A stretch of 8,908 nt of DNA, taken from positions 1 through 8,908 of the forward strand of contig SKXH01000192.1 of NCBI GenBank assembly GCA_007128495.1, written 5' to 3'. This document shows, in pieces, positions 1-6,293 of the stretch. Each line of letters starts with the position of its first letter. The first letter of the stretch is position 1. The DNA is from Bacteroidota bacterium. Its GTDB lineage: Bacteria > Bacteroidota > Ignavibacteria > T3Sed10-11. The notes beneath the pieces are model-generated. The model did not search any database and was not told the origin of the DNA. It worked only from the letters and a program-made list of their open reading frames with translations. A program made the position numbers and the translations under genes.

Positions 1-312
1 ATCGCTCACGGTAACCATATCCTCTTCGGTAATAAGAATACCGTTCGGTTTCAAGTCATGGCTATACTTTGAATACGCTTCCTGGGAAATGGCAACCATA
101 ATATCCGGTTTTCGTATATACGGATAGTCGATCAACTCATCGGAGACTATTACCTGAGCGCTGCACGCGCTGCCGCGTGCTTCGGGTCCGAAACTTTGTA
201 TTAACGTTGCAAATTTATCGTCGAATAACGATGCCGCTTTGCCGAAGATATAACCACTGAGGATCACACCCTGGCCGCCGAAACCTGCAACTCGAATTTC
301 TGTTCGATTCAT
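1..312 (-). CDS. korC: 2-oxoacid:ferredoxin oxidoreductase, gamma subunit (partial, C-terminus outside window)
   Basis: I translated this stretch directly. It is open for 104 codons from an ATG at 310-312 to the window edge and reads MNRTEIRVAGFGGQGVILSG at its start. The glycine-rich FGGQGV (residues 11-16) and FGPEARGSACSAQVIVSDE (about 57-75) are hallmarks of the POR/KOR gamma-type domain. In this enzyme family that domain joins the TPP-binding beta and pyrimidine-binding alpha subunits in oxidising a 2-oxoacid to acyl-CoA with reduction of ferredoxin. An AAGGAT Shine-Dalgarno-like motif lies just upstream, and only 2 bp separate it from the stop of korB, so it is the fourth kor cistron. 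The family is usually about 180-190 residues, so roughly 80 are missing past the left edge. The kor name, rather than vor or por, is inferred from the whole cluster. The exact 2-oxoacid cannot be read from this subunit. Confidence 0.93.
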   Translation of the reverse strand, partial: MNRTEIRVAGFGGQGVILSGYIFGKAASLFDDKFATLIQSFGPEARGSACSAQVIVSDELIDYPYIRKPDIMVAISQEAYSKYSHDLKPNGILITEEDMVTVSD

Positions 313-314
313 AC

Positions 315-1193
315 TTATCCTTCGTATGGAGTATATTGTTCACCAAATACATTTGTCAGGTGCTCGTTCATTAATTGCCGGTAGGTTTTCCGTTCGCGAT
401 CTACAAACTTTCCTACGGTGATCTTACCCTGAAAATCCATACCGACATCTTTCGTATCTGCACCGTTTTTTATTACGCTGTTTTCCTTGTAAAAATTCAT
501 CTGATCCAAACCATCGCCCAAACGATTGCGTCTGCTGTACAGCGTCGGGCAAGGTGAAATGATCTCAACGAACGAAAATCCTCTTCGTGCCAATGCTTCC
601 TTGATCGCCTTTGTGGCGTGCCTGACGTGGTACGTCGTCCAGCGGGCGACATAGACCGCACCGCTCGAGTCGGCAAGGTACGGGAGATTAAATGGGGGGT
701 CGTAACTTCCATACGGATAGGTGGTTCCTTTTGCGGTAACCGGAGTCGTTGGAGCGACCTGCCCTCCCGTCATTCCGTAAATTAAATTGTTAACACAAAT
801 GACGGTCATATCGACATTCCGACGGGCAGCGTGTATAAAATGATTCCCTCCAATTGCAAAAAGATCTCCGTCCCCGCTGTAAACGACCACTTTGAGATTC
901 GGATTTGCCAGCTTCAATCCCGTTGCAAATGGTATCGCCCTGCCGTGTGTTGTATGGAATGAATCGAGGTTTAGATAACCGGCCACACGGCCCGTACAAC
1001 CGATACCCGAAACTATTGAAACACTATCAAGATCGAGTTTTGACTGCTCAAGCGCGCGGGCAAAACAATTGACCGTTGTGCCGATACCGCATCCGGGGCA
1101 CCAGATGTGCGGCATTCGATCCATTCGTAATAACGATTCAACCGGGTTTTCTTTTTCCGGTATTTCTGTCTCCACTGCATTTTGATCAAGCAT
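315..1193 (-). CDS. korB: 2-oxoacid (probably 2-oxoglutarate):ferredoxin oxidoreductase, beta subunit
   Basis: This is the 292-residue TPP-binding subunit of a cytoplasmic, oxygen-sensitive 2-oxoacid:ferredoxin oxidoreductase. Visible motifs are WCPGCGIG (residues 31-38), SGIGCTGR (62-69), TTHGRAIPFATG (81-92) and the TPP/Mg site GDGD (107-110) followed by NN at 135-136, then YGMTGGQ (139-145). CPGCG, GCTGR and GDGD..NN are shared by KorB/VorB-type beta subunits. The length matches the family (about 280-300). The ATG at 1191-1193 is supported by an AAGGAGTGG ribosome-binding site at 1200-1208 inside the last codons of korA, with which it overlaps by 8 bp, suggesting translational coupling. 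The THGRA segment and gene order favour the 2-oxoglutarate type, but branched-chain or indolepyruvate-type substrates cannot be excluded from sequence alone. Confidence 0.93.
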   Translation of the reverse strand: MLDQNAVETEIPEKENPVESLLRMDRMPHIWCPGCGIGTTVNCFARALEQSKLDLDSVSIVSGIGCTGRVAGYLNLDSFHTTHGRAIPFATGLKLANPNLKVVVYSGDGDLFAIGGNHFIHAARRNVDMTVICVNNLIYGMTGGQVAPTTPVTAKGTTYPYGSYDPPFNLPYLADSSGAVYVARWTTYHVRHATKAIKEALARRGFSFVEIISPCPTLYSRRNRLGDGLDQMNFYKENSVIKNGADTKDVGMDFQGKITVGKFVDRERKTYRQLMNEHLTNVFGEQYTPYEG

Positions 1194-2349
1194 GAACTAC
1201 CACTCCTTTTATTGCATCATAAATATCTTCCGGCGCGTGTACTGCTCCGCCGGCATGAGGAACAAGTTTCGTTTCAGCATTACCGGCAGCACACCGCTCA
1301 ACTTCGTGTACTATCTGTCCGAGATTCAGTTCAGGGACGACAAATGCATCCACCTTTTTGGCCAACTCGCGGATATAAGGTTCGGGAAAGGGCCATACCG
1401 TAACAAGCCGAACGTGACCGACTTTCAATCCCTCTTTGCGTGCTTTTTTGATCGCAGGCAAAACAACCCGCGAGGTTATACCATACGACACAACAACGAT
1501 ATCGGCATCGTCGATCTGGTCTTCTTCAATATGACGTAATTTTTCCTCGTTGGTTAATATTTTATCAACTAATCGACGCAGCATTTTTTGTTGTACTTTC
1601 GGTGACATTGCGGGATATCCCTTCTCGTCGTGCGTCAATCCGGTCAGATGAATTCGGTACCCGTCTCCGGCTTTCACCATCTCCGGAAACATCGTGCCGT
1701 TTGTATCGTACAAACGATATTCCCCGGGAGATTTTTTGGTAAACTTCCGTTCAACGATTTCGATTTTATCGGCTTCCGGTATCACAACCTTCTCGGTCAT
1801 ATGGCCGACACATTCATCCATCATTACGAGAACAGGGACCCGGTATTCTTCGGCAAGGTTGAAAGCCCGAATCGTGAGATCGAAACATTCCTGCGGTGAG
1901 TTGGGTACAATGGCAATAGTTTCATAATCACCGTGAGAACCCCATCGTGCCTGCATCATATCTGCCTGCGCGGGAAGTGTCGGTAATCCGGTGGATGGAC
2001 CGCCCCGTTGAACGTTAATGAACACACAGGGTGTTTCGGTTATAGCTGCGAAGCCGATATGCTCCATCATTAAAGAAAATCCGGGACCGGAAGTCACCGT
2101 CATCGATTTCTTACCCGCCCAGACTGCTCCCTGGATTGCGATCGATGAAGCTATCTCATCTTCCATTTGAATAAACATACCGCCGACAAGCGGAAAGCGT
2201 GCGGCAATCCGTTCAACTATTTCGGTAGACGGCGTAATAGGATAACCTGCAACGAATTTACATCCGGCAGCAATAGCTCCTTCGCCGGCTGCGTGGTCTC
2301 CGTCTATAAAATGTGCACCAGTTAGTACGTCTCGTTTATTTGCCTTCAC
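1186..2349 (-). CDS. korA: 2-oxoacid (probably 2-oxoglutarate):ferredoxin oxidoreductase, alpha subunit
   Basis: This 387-residue protein carries the pyrimidine-binding domain first (GYPITPSTE, residues 35-43; QMEDEIASSIAIQGA, 61-75; TSGPGFSLM, 86-94; VQRGGPSTGLPT, 113-124). The C-terminal transketolase-like domain follows, with VSYGITSR at 287-294 and VPELNLGQ at 338-345. In this family the conserved Glu near residue 63 is thought to activate the TPP of the beta subunit. The length suits a separate alpha subunit, and no gamma domain is fused. Translation starts at a GTG (2347-2349). The SD core AGGAG (2356-2360) overlaps the TAG stop of korD (2359-2361) with a 6-nt spacer, so initiation is probably coupled to korD termination. 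It overlaps korB by 8 bp at its 3' end. The substrate assignment is inferred from subunit architecture. Confidence 0.94.
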   Translation of the reverse strand: MKANKRDVLTGAHFIDGDHAAGEGAIAAGCKFVAGYPITPSTEIVERIAARFPLVGGMFIQMEDEIASSIAIQGAVWAGKKSMTVTSGPGFSLMMEHIGFAAITETPCVFINVQRGGPSTGLPTLPAQADMMQARWGSHGDYETIAIVPNSPQECFDLTIRAFNLAEEYRVPVLVMMDECVGHMTEKVVIPEADKIEIVERKFTKKSPGEYRLYDTNGTMFPEMVKAGDGYRIHLTGLTHDEKGYPAMSPKVQQKMLRRLVDKILTNEEKLRHIEEDQIDDADIVVVSYGITSRVVLPAIKKARKEGLKVGHVRLVTVWPFPEPYIRELAKKVDAFVVPELNLGQIVHEVERCAAGNAETKLVPHAGGAVHAPEDIYDAIKGVVVHA

Positions 2350-2358
2350 AAGAAACTC

Positions 2359-2589
2359 CTATGCAACTTTTTTTATAATAAAACCGTGAATTGCAAAATC
2401 AGGACAGTATAATCCGCACAGATCACAGCCGGTACACTTCTCCGGTTCGAAAAGTTCCGGTAATCTGTATCCCTTTGCATTATACTGATCGGAAAGCTGA
2501 AGAGCGTCAGTAGGACAAAAATCCACACAAAATGCACATCCTTTACATCTATCAGCTTTTATTACAACCGTTCCCTGTACTTTTTTCAT
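2359..2589 (-). CDS. korD: Ferredoxin-type delta subunit of 2-oxoacid oxidoreductase, two [4Fe-4S] clusters
   Basis: This 76-residue protein holds two classical CxxCxxCxxxCP cluster motifs. One uses Cys15, 18, 21 and 25 (CKGCAFCVDFCP) and the other Cys52, 55, 58 and 62 (CTGCDLCGLYCP). That is the signature of a bacterial/archaeal-type 2x[4Fe-4S] ferredoxin. Its position directly before korA (9-bp gap) marks it as the delta subunit that passes electrons from the TPP/[4Fe-4S] core to external ferredoxin. The ATG at 2587-2589 has an AGGAAAT motif upstream. The CoA-transferase gene ends 26 bp before it. Short N- and C-terminal extensions are lysine-rich. A free-standing ferredoxin with the same fold cannot be excluded, but the tight kor arrangement makes the subunit role far more likely. 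Confidence 0.93.
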   Translation of the reverse strand: MKKVQGTVVIKADRCKGCAFCVDFCPTDALQLSDQYNAKGYRLPELFEPEKCTGCDLCGLYCPDFAIHGFIIKKVA

Positions 2590-2615
2590 TTGTACTATTT
2601 CCTATCTAATTAATC

Positions 2616-3911
2616 TCACATATATTTTTGTTTTTTTGCATAATGCAACAACTCATCCCTGAAATCGGGATGAGCAACGCTTACAAGCTCCTGAACTCTT
2701 TGACGAAGATTTTTACCGTGCAAATATGCAACGCCAAATTCGGTCACTATGTAATGCACATCGGCGCGAGTCGTTACAACGCCGGCCCCCGGCTTAAGCT
2801 GCGGAGTAATTTTGCTAAACTTGCCGTCGCGGGTCGTCGAGGGTAATGCGATGATCGGCTTACCGCCTTTGGAATATGCAGCTCCCCTGATAAAATCGAC
2901 CTGACCGCCGAAGCCGCTGTAAATACGCGTTCCGATGGAATCCGAACAGACCTGACCGGTAATATCGATTTCAATTGCCGAGTTTATCGCGACCATTTTT
3001 TCATTTTGTGCTACGACAAACGGATCGTTTGTATAATTACAGGGGTGTATTTCGAAATACGGATTATTATCGACGAAATCATATAATCGTTGTGAACCGA
3101 GGATAAAGGTGGCTATTACTTTACCGGGATGTAATGTTTTACGTCTGTTGGTGATGAATCCCTTTTCAATACCTTCGATAACACCGTCTGAAACCATCTC
3201 GGTGTGGACACCGAGATCTTTCTTCCCTTCAAGCGCTGCGAGTACTGCGTCCGGTATTCCGCCGATACCCATCTGCATCGTTGCACCGTCTTCAACAAGA
3301 TCGGCAATGTGTTCACCGATTTTTTTCTCGACATCGGTGAATCCCTTTTTCTGCAGCGTCGGTATTTCGTCGTTAGATTCAACCACTTTATCAACCCGTG
3401 ATACGTGTATGAACGAATCGCCGAGCGATCTCGGCATCTTTTCATTCACCTGTGCGATTACAAATGTTGCCGAATCGGCCGCCGCTTTTGACGCCACACA
3501 TTCGACACCGTAGCTCATAAAACCATGATCATCCGGAGGCGAAACGTGAATGAACGCGATATCTATCGGGATAATGCGGTCCATAAATATATACGGTATT
3601 TCAAAGAGAAAAACGGGTACATAATCAGAGCGTCCCTCATTTACGGCGGCACGATCAGCCGGACCGATAAACAATGAATTGTGCCGGAAATGTTTTTCCA
3701 TACCGGGAGCGCTGAGCGGATCTTCACCCATCATCAATAAATGATTTACCTGAACATTTTCAAGTTCGTCTTTTCGGGCCGCGAGTTTATCGATTAAATT
3801 TCGGGGAGTCGCCGCATTCCCGCTTAAAAATATTATATTATTGCTCTTGACATAATTGACGGCTTCTTCGCCGGTAATAATCTTTTCTTTATATTTTTCT
3901 ATCCAGGACAT
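2616..3911 (-). CDS. Acetyl-CoA hydrolase/transferase family CoA-transferase (4-hydroxybutyrate/acetate type)
   Basis: This 431-residue class I (Cat1/AbfT-like) CoA-transferase moves CoA between an acyl-CoA and a free acid through a glutamyl-CoA thioester. The N-terminal half shows SGNAATPRNLIDKLAAR (residues 30-46) and HVSPPDDHGFMSYG (122-135). The C-terminal half shows MGIGGIPDAVLAAL (214-227), HTEMVSDG (236-243) and GFGGQVDFIRGA (333-344). Glu238 in HTEM coincides in numbering and context with the catalytic glutamate I recall for Clostridium 4-hydroxybutyrate CoA-transferase. Length is normal (about 430-440). The ATG (3909-3911) lies 9 bp after the ald stop, and a TAGG motif spans that stop. 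Lying between ald and korD, it most likely takes CoA from the KOR product (for example succinyl-CoA) and transfers it to acetate, or the reverse. The acid pair is inference: butyrate, propionate, 4-hydroxybutyrate and succinate are all possible. Confidence 0.88.
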   Translation of the reverse strand: MSWIEKYKEKIITGEEAVNYVKSNNIIFLSGNAATPRNLIDKLAARKDELENVQVNHLLMMGEDPLSAPGMEKHFRHNSLFIGPADRAAVNEGRSDYVPVFLFEIPYIFMDRIIPIDIAFIHVSPPDDHGFMSYGVECVASKAAADSATFVIAQVNEKMPRSLGDSFIHVSRVDKVVESNDEIPTLQKKGFTDVEKKIGEHIADLVEDGATMQMGIGGIPDAVLAALEGKKDLGVHTEMVSDGVIEGIEKGFITNRRKTLHPGKVIATFILGSQRLYDFVDNNPYFEIHPCNYTNDPFVVAQNEKMVAINSAIEIDITGQVCSDSIGTRIYSGFGGQVDFIRGAAYSKGGKPIIALPSTTRDGKFSKITPQLKPGAGVVTTRADVHYIVTEFGVAYLHGKNLRQRVQELVSVAHPDFRDELLHYAKKQKYM

Positions 3912-3920
3912 TATTCTAAC

Positions 3921-5036
3921 CTATGCTAATACTTTTTCTGCCGGGGTATAATCGTATTCATATCTTCGTGCTATCTGTTCACTTGTGCATAATCCGTTAT
4001 AGGTACACAAACCTTTCCGGAAACCCGCCATTTCGCGAATCGATGTTTGCAATCCGTTCATTACAATTTTTTCAAGGTACGGCTGCAATGCATTGTTCAA
4101 TCCATTTGTTCCAGTACGCGCAACAGCTGCAGGCATATTGGGTACACAATAATGGATGACATCGTGCATCACGAATACCGGTTCAACAATTGTTGTCGGT
4201 CTGCTTGTCTCCACACATCCGCCCTGATCGATAGACACATCCACAATGACCGCACCGGGTTTCATTGTCTTCACCATTTCTTCAGTGACCACAATCGGAG
4301 ACCGCTCGCCTTTGATCAGGATCGCACCGATAAAGACATCCGCATACTGCACAGCTTTTGAAAGATTGTACAGATTTGCAACCGCGGTTGTGACCCGTCG
4401 GCCGAACATATGTTCGATTTTACGCAATCGTTTAACATCTATATCAAGCATTATTACCTGTGCACCAACGCCGAGTGCTTCCTGTGCGGCAGACATACCG
4501 ACGACGCCGGCGCCGAGTATAACAACCGCCGAGGGAGGAACGCCTGCAATACCACCGAGCATAACACCGCGTCCACCCTGTGTGGTCTCGAGATACCGGG
4601 ACGCAATCTGAACGGACATTGCACCGGCGATCTCGCTCATTGAATGAAGAATCGGGAGTGTCGATCCGTCTTCGACAAGTTCATAGCCAATTGAATTAAT
4701 TTTTTTATCGATAAGTTTTTGCATATACGATTTTCCAGCTACTGCCAGATGAAGGAATGAAAAAACCGACTGTCCTTCCCGCAGCTTATCGAGTTCAGCA
4801 ATTGTTGGGCGGGATACTTTCAGAAATAGATCGGCCCTGCCGACCGCTTCTTCCGGCCGGTACACAATTGAGGCACCTGCCTCCTCATATTCCTCGTCAC
4901 GAAACCGCCCCGATCTACCGGCATCTTTTTCAAAATATACTTGAGCACCCAGTTCTACAAGTGAATGAACGCCGGAGGGTGTTAACGGAACACGATGTTC
5001 CCATTCATGCTGTTCTTTGACTATACCGATATTCAT
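3921..5036 (-). CDS. ald: Alanine dehydrogenase
   Basis: The product reversibly deaminates L-alanine to pyruvate and ammonia with NAD. I place the start at ATG 5034-5036, giving 371 residues that begin MNIGIVKEQ, the usual Ald start and length. A TTG in frame at 5067-5069 would add 11 residues (MSFYGSTEIVS) without family support. In ATG numbering, Arg15 (EHRVPLTP), Lys73 (LKVSRP), His96 (FLHLA) and Asp270 (VSIDQGG) match the substrate and catalytic residues known from mycobacterial Ald (Arg15, Lys75, His96, Asp270). GAGVVG at 175-180 is the Rossmann dinucleotide loop, and VPNMPAAVARTGT (298-310) is the conserved C-terminal signature. It is the first gene of the CoA-transferase/kor operon. 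Its own SD is weak (GGA about 11 nt upstream). Transhydrogenase alpha subunits share the fold, but their NAD domains and length differ. Confidence 0.93.
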   Translation of the reverse strand: MNIGIVKEQHEWEHRVPLTPSGVHSLVELGAQVYFEKDAGRSGRFRDEEYEEAGASIVYRPEEAVGRADLFLKVSRPTIAELDKLREGQSVFSFLHLAVAGKSYMQKLIDKKINSIGYELVEDGSTLPILHSMSEIAGAMSVQIASRYLETTQGGRGVMLGGIAGVPPSAVVILGAGVVGMSAAQEALGVGAQVIMLDIDVKRLRKIEHMFGRRVTTAVANLYNLSKAVQYADVFIGAILIKGERSPIVVTEEMVKTMKPGAVIVDVSIDQGGCVETSRPTTIVEPVFVMHDVIHYCVPNMPAAVARTGTNGLNNALQPYLEKIVMNGLQTSIREMAGFRKGLCTYNGLCTSEQIARRYEYDYTPAEKVLA

Positions 5037-5084
5037 AGATACAATTTCCGTTGATCCATAAAATGACAAATTGGCTGGTTGTAC

Positions 5085-5112
5085 TCTATATCTAACACAA
5101 TTTATATGCCAA
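5085..5112 (-). promoter_or_regulatory. Possible sigma70-like promoter for the ald operon
   Basis: On the minus strand a TTGGCA box (complement of 5107-5112) is followed after 16 nt by TATAGA (complement of 5085-5090). These match the -35 consensus at 5 of 6 and the -10 consensus at 4 of 6 positions. Transcription from it would begin near 5077, giving a leader of about 40 nt to the ATG at 5036. The region is AT-rich, so chance matches are likely. Read this as a candidate only. Confidence 0.3.
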
Positions 5113-5212
5113 ATTTTTATGTATATATGGGGAAATTTCAGCTACAGGAAAGCAAATTCTTTTAAAAATAGTAGTTTAAGAGGAATATTTTCCCAAATAT
5201 GGTAGGAATGTT

Positions 5213-5240
5213 AGTTTCCGGTCTCCAGTTCCCGGTTCGG
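5213..5240 (-). repeat. Degenerate heptamer array, four units (left arm)
   Basis: AGTT, GGTC, AGTT and GGTT start at 5213, 5220, 5227 and 5234, exactly 7 nt apart. On the minus strand these read as AACY/GACC tetramers followed by GC-rich triplets. The unit is thus the complement of the AACTNNN heptamer found at 5334-5386. The first 25 bases (5213-5237) form an imperfect inverted repeat with 5348-5372, with 19 of 25 identical, including a perfect 10-bp outer arm AGTTTCCGGT/ACCGGAAACT. Confidence 0.75.
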
Positions 5241-5333
5241 CTTCGTATCAGGTTTGAAAATATACCGGGTAATGTACACTAACGAAAGTCTGGCCACCAC
5301 CCACGAATCGGAGAGCCGGTCTGGCAAGTTTTC

Positions 5334-5386
5334 AACTTTGAACTACCAACTGAAAACTGTTAACCGGAAACTGATTACAGATTACT
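5334..5386 (+). repeat. Degenerate heptamer array, six to eight units (right arm)
   Basis: AACT or AACC tetramers begin at 5334, 5341, 5348, 5355, 5362 and 5369, a strict 7-nt period with variable triplets between them. Two further in-step heptamers, GATTACA (5373-5379) and GATTACT (5380-5386), carry the period through the folD stop codon at 5382-5384. Within the array, AGTTTTCA (5327-5334) and TGAAAACT (5351-5358) can also pair as an 8-bp hairpin. The orientation is opposite to the array at 5213-5240. Confidence 0.75.
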
Positions 5387-6275
5387 CCGAAACTGGGACC
5401 TGTTCCTGCGCTGCCTGCAATGTATTTGCCAGCAGCATAGCGATCGTCATCGGCCCGACTCCGCCGGGAACCGGTGTTATCGCATCCGCCACTTCCTTTA
5501 CCGACTCGAAATCGACATCACCGACGAGTTTGTATCCTTTCTCGGAGGACGGGGCATCGACACGGTTCACACCGACATCAATTACCACCACACCCTTCTT
5601 TACCATATCCGCTGTTATCACGTTCGCCCTTCCGACGGCTGCGATAAGTATATCGGCTTGTCTGGTAAAATATGAGATGTCTTTTGCACCGGTATGACAA
5701 AAAGTGACTACCGCATTTGCCCATTTTTGTTTCTGGATGAGAATATTTCCGATGGGTTTGCCGACGATGTTGCTTCTCCCGACAACAACAACATGTTTGC
5801 CGGCGGGATCGATATCGCTGCGGATGAGCAATTCCTGTATACCTGCCGGGGTACATGGACGAAACGTGTCTAACCCGATCAGGAGTTTACCCACATTTAT
5901 CGGATGGAATCCATCCACATCTTTTTTCGGATCGATGGATTCAATAACTGCCGCTTCATCGATATGATCCGGAAGCGGAAGCTGCGTCAATATACCATGA
6001 ATCTTCGGATCATTGTTGAATGCATCGATGAGTTTTATCAGCTCTTGTTGTGAAATATCGGAGGGCAATTCTTTGGTGACGGAGTAAAAACCTACTTCCT
6101 TACATGCTTTGCCTTTCATCTTCACATAGACCTGTGATGCGGGATTTTCTCCGACGAGTATGAACGCCAGCCCCGGTACGGTGCCGGTTTCGTTTTGAAA
6201 CGTATCGGTTTTCTGTTTCAGTTCCTGTCGGATTTGTTTGCTTATTGCTTTGCCGTCAATGATAGTAGTAGCCAT
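5382..6275 (-). CDS. folD: Bifunctional methylenetetrahydrofolate dehydrogenase / methenyltetrahydrofolate cyclohydrolase
   Basis: FolD interconverts 5,10-methylene-, 5,10-methenyl- and 10-formyl-tetrahydrofolate in the cytoplasm, feeding purine, fMet-tRNA and C1 metabolism. The 297-residue product has Tyr50 and Lys54 in YVKMKGKAC (50-58), Gln98 in TQLPLP (97-102) and Asp121 in DVDGFHP (119-125). These are the same positions as the catalytic residues known for E. coli FolD. The cofactor loop GRSNIVGKP is at 166-174, and the closing signature PGGVGPMTIAMLL at 270-282. Length is in the normal range (about 280-300), with a slightly extended C-terminus (AAQEQVPVSE). ATG is at 6273-6275, 18 bp after the ymdB-like stop. 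The SD is weak (GAAGAA), suggesting reliance on upstream translation. The stop codon lies inside the heptamer repeat array. Confidence 0.97.
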   Translation of the reverse strand: MATTIIDGKAISKQIRQELKQKTDTFQNETGTVPGLAFILVGENPASQVYVKMKGKACKEVGFYSVTKELPSDISQQELIKLIDAFNNDPKIHGILTQLPLPDHIDEAAVIESIDPKKDVDGFHPINVGKLLIGLDTFRPCTPAGIQELLIRSDIDPAGKHVVVVGRSNIVGKPIGNILIQKQKWANAVVTFCHTGAKDISYFTRQADILIAAVGRANVITADMVKKGVVVIDVGVNRVDAPSSEKGYKLVGDVDFESVKEVADAITPVPGGVGPMTIAMLLANTLQAAQEQVPVSE

Positions 6276-6293
6276 AGTTCTTCGTTTTTATGT

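Larger units (their letters stand above)
5037..5381. other. 345-bp non-coding gap between folD and ald
   Basis: No convincing gene is seen here. The ald-proximal part (about 5070-5212) is AT-rich and probably holds the leader and promoter of the ald operon. The folD-proximal part (5213-5381) is more GC-rich and contains the inverted heptamer arrays listed separately. No classical hairpin plus T-run terminator for the folD transcript is visible on the minus strand. A long plus-strand frame crosses the gap into folD but has no family features. Confidence 0.7.

Noticed and set aside
3109..3513. Plus-strand frame of 134 codons antisense to the CoA-transferase
   Set aside because: Ser/Thr/Pro-rich composition typical of an antisense shadow. 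The opposite strand has clear family motifs throughout.
4246..4611. Plus-strand frame of 121 codons inside ald
   Set aside because: Antisense to the Rossmann and catalytic blocks of alanine dehydrogenase. No SD, no recognisable domain.
5037..5069. Upstream TTG start of ald adding eleven residues
   Set aside because: The extra residues lack family similarity, while ATG at 5036 gives the usual start and aligns Arg15, His96 and Asp270 with known numbering.
5037..5212. Riboswitch in the ald leader
   Set aside because: I looked for conserved glycine, SAM or lysine-type cores and saw no GC-rich helices. The stretch is plain AT-rich leader.
5327..5358. Rho-independent terminator for folD formed by AGTTTTCA/TGAAAACT
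   Set aside because: The 8-bp stem is AT-rich with a 16-nt loop and no T-run follows on the minus strand. Better explained as part of the heptamer array.
5213..5386. CRISPR array or insertion sequence
   Set aside because: Repeats are 7-nt degenerate units without 25-35-bp repeats or spacers, and no cas, transposase or target-site duplication was seen.
5254..5697. Plus-strand frame of 147 codons crossing the folD-ald gap into folD
   Set aside because: Most of it is antisense to conserved folD codons, the remainder crosses the repeat array, and it shows no SD or family motif.
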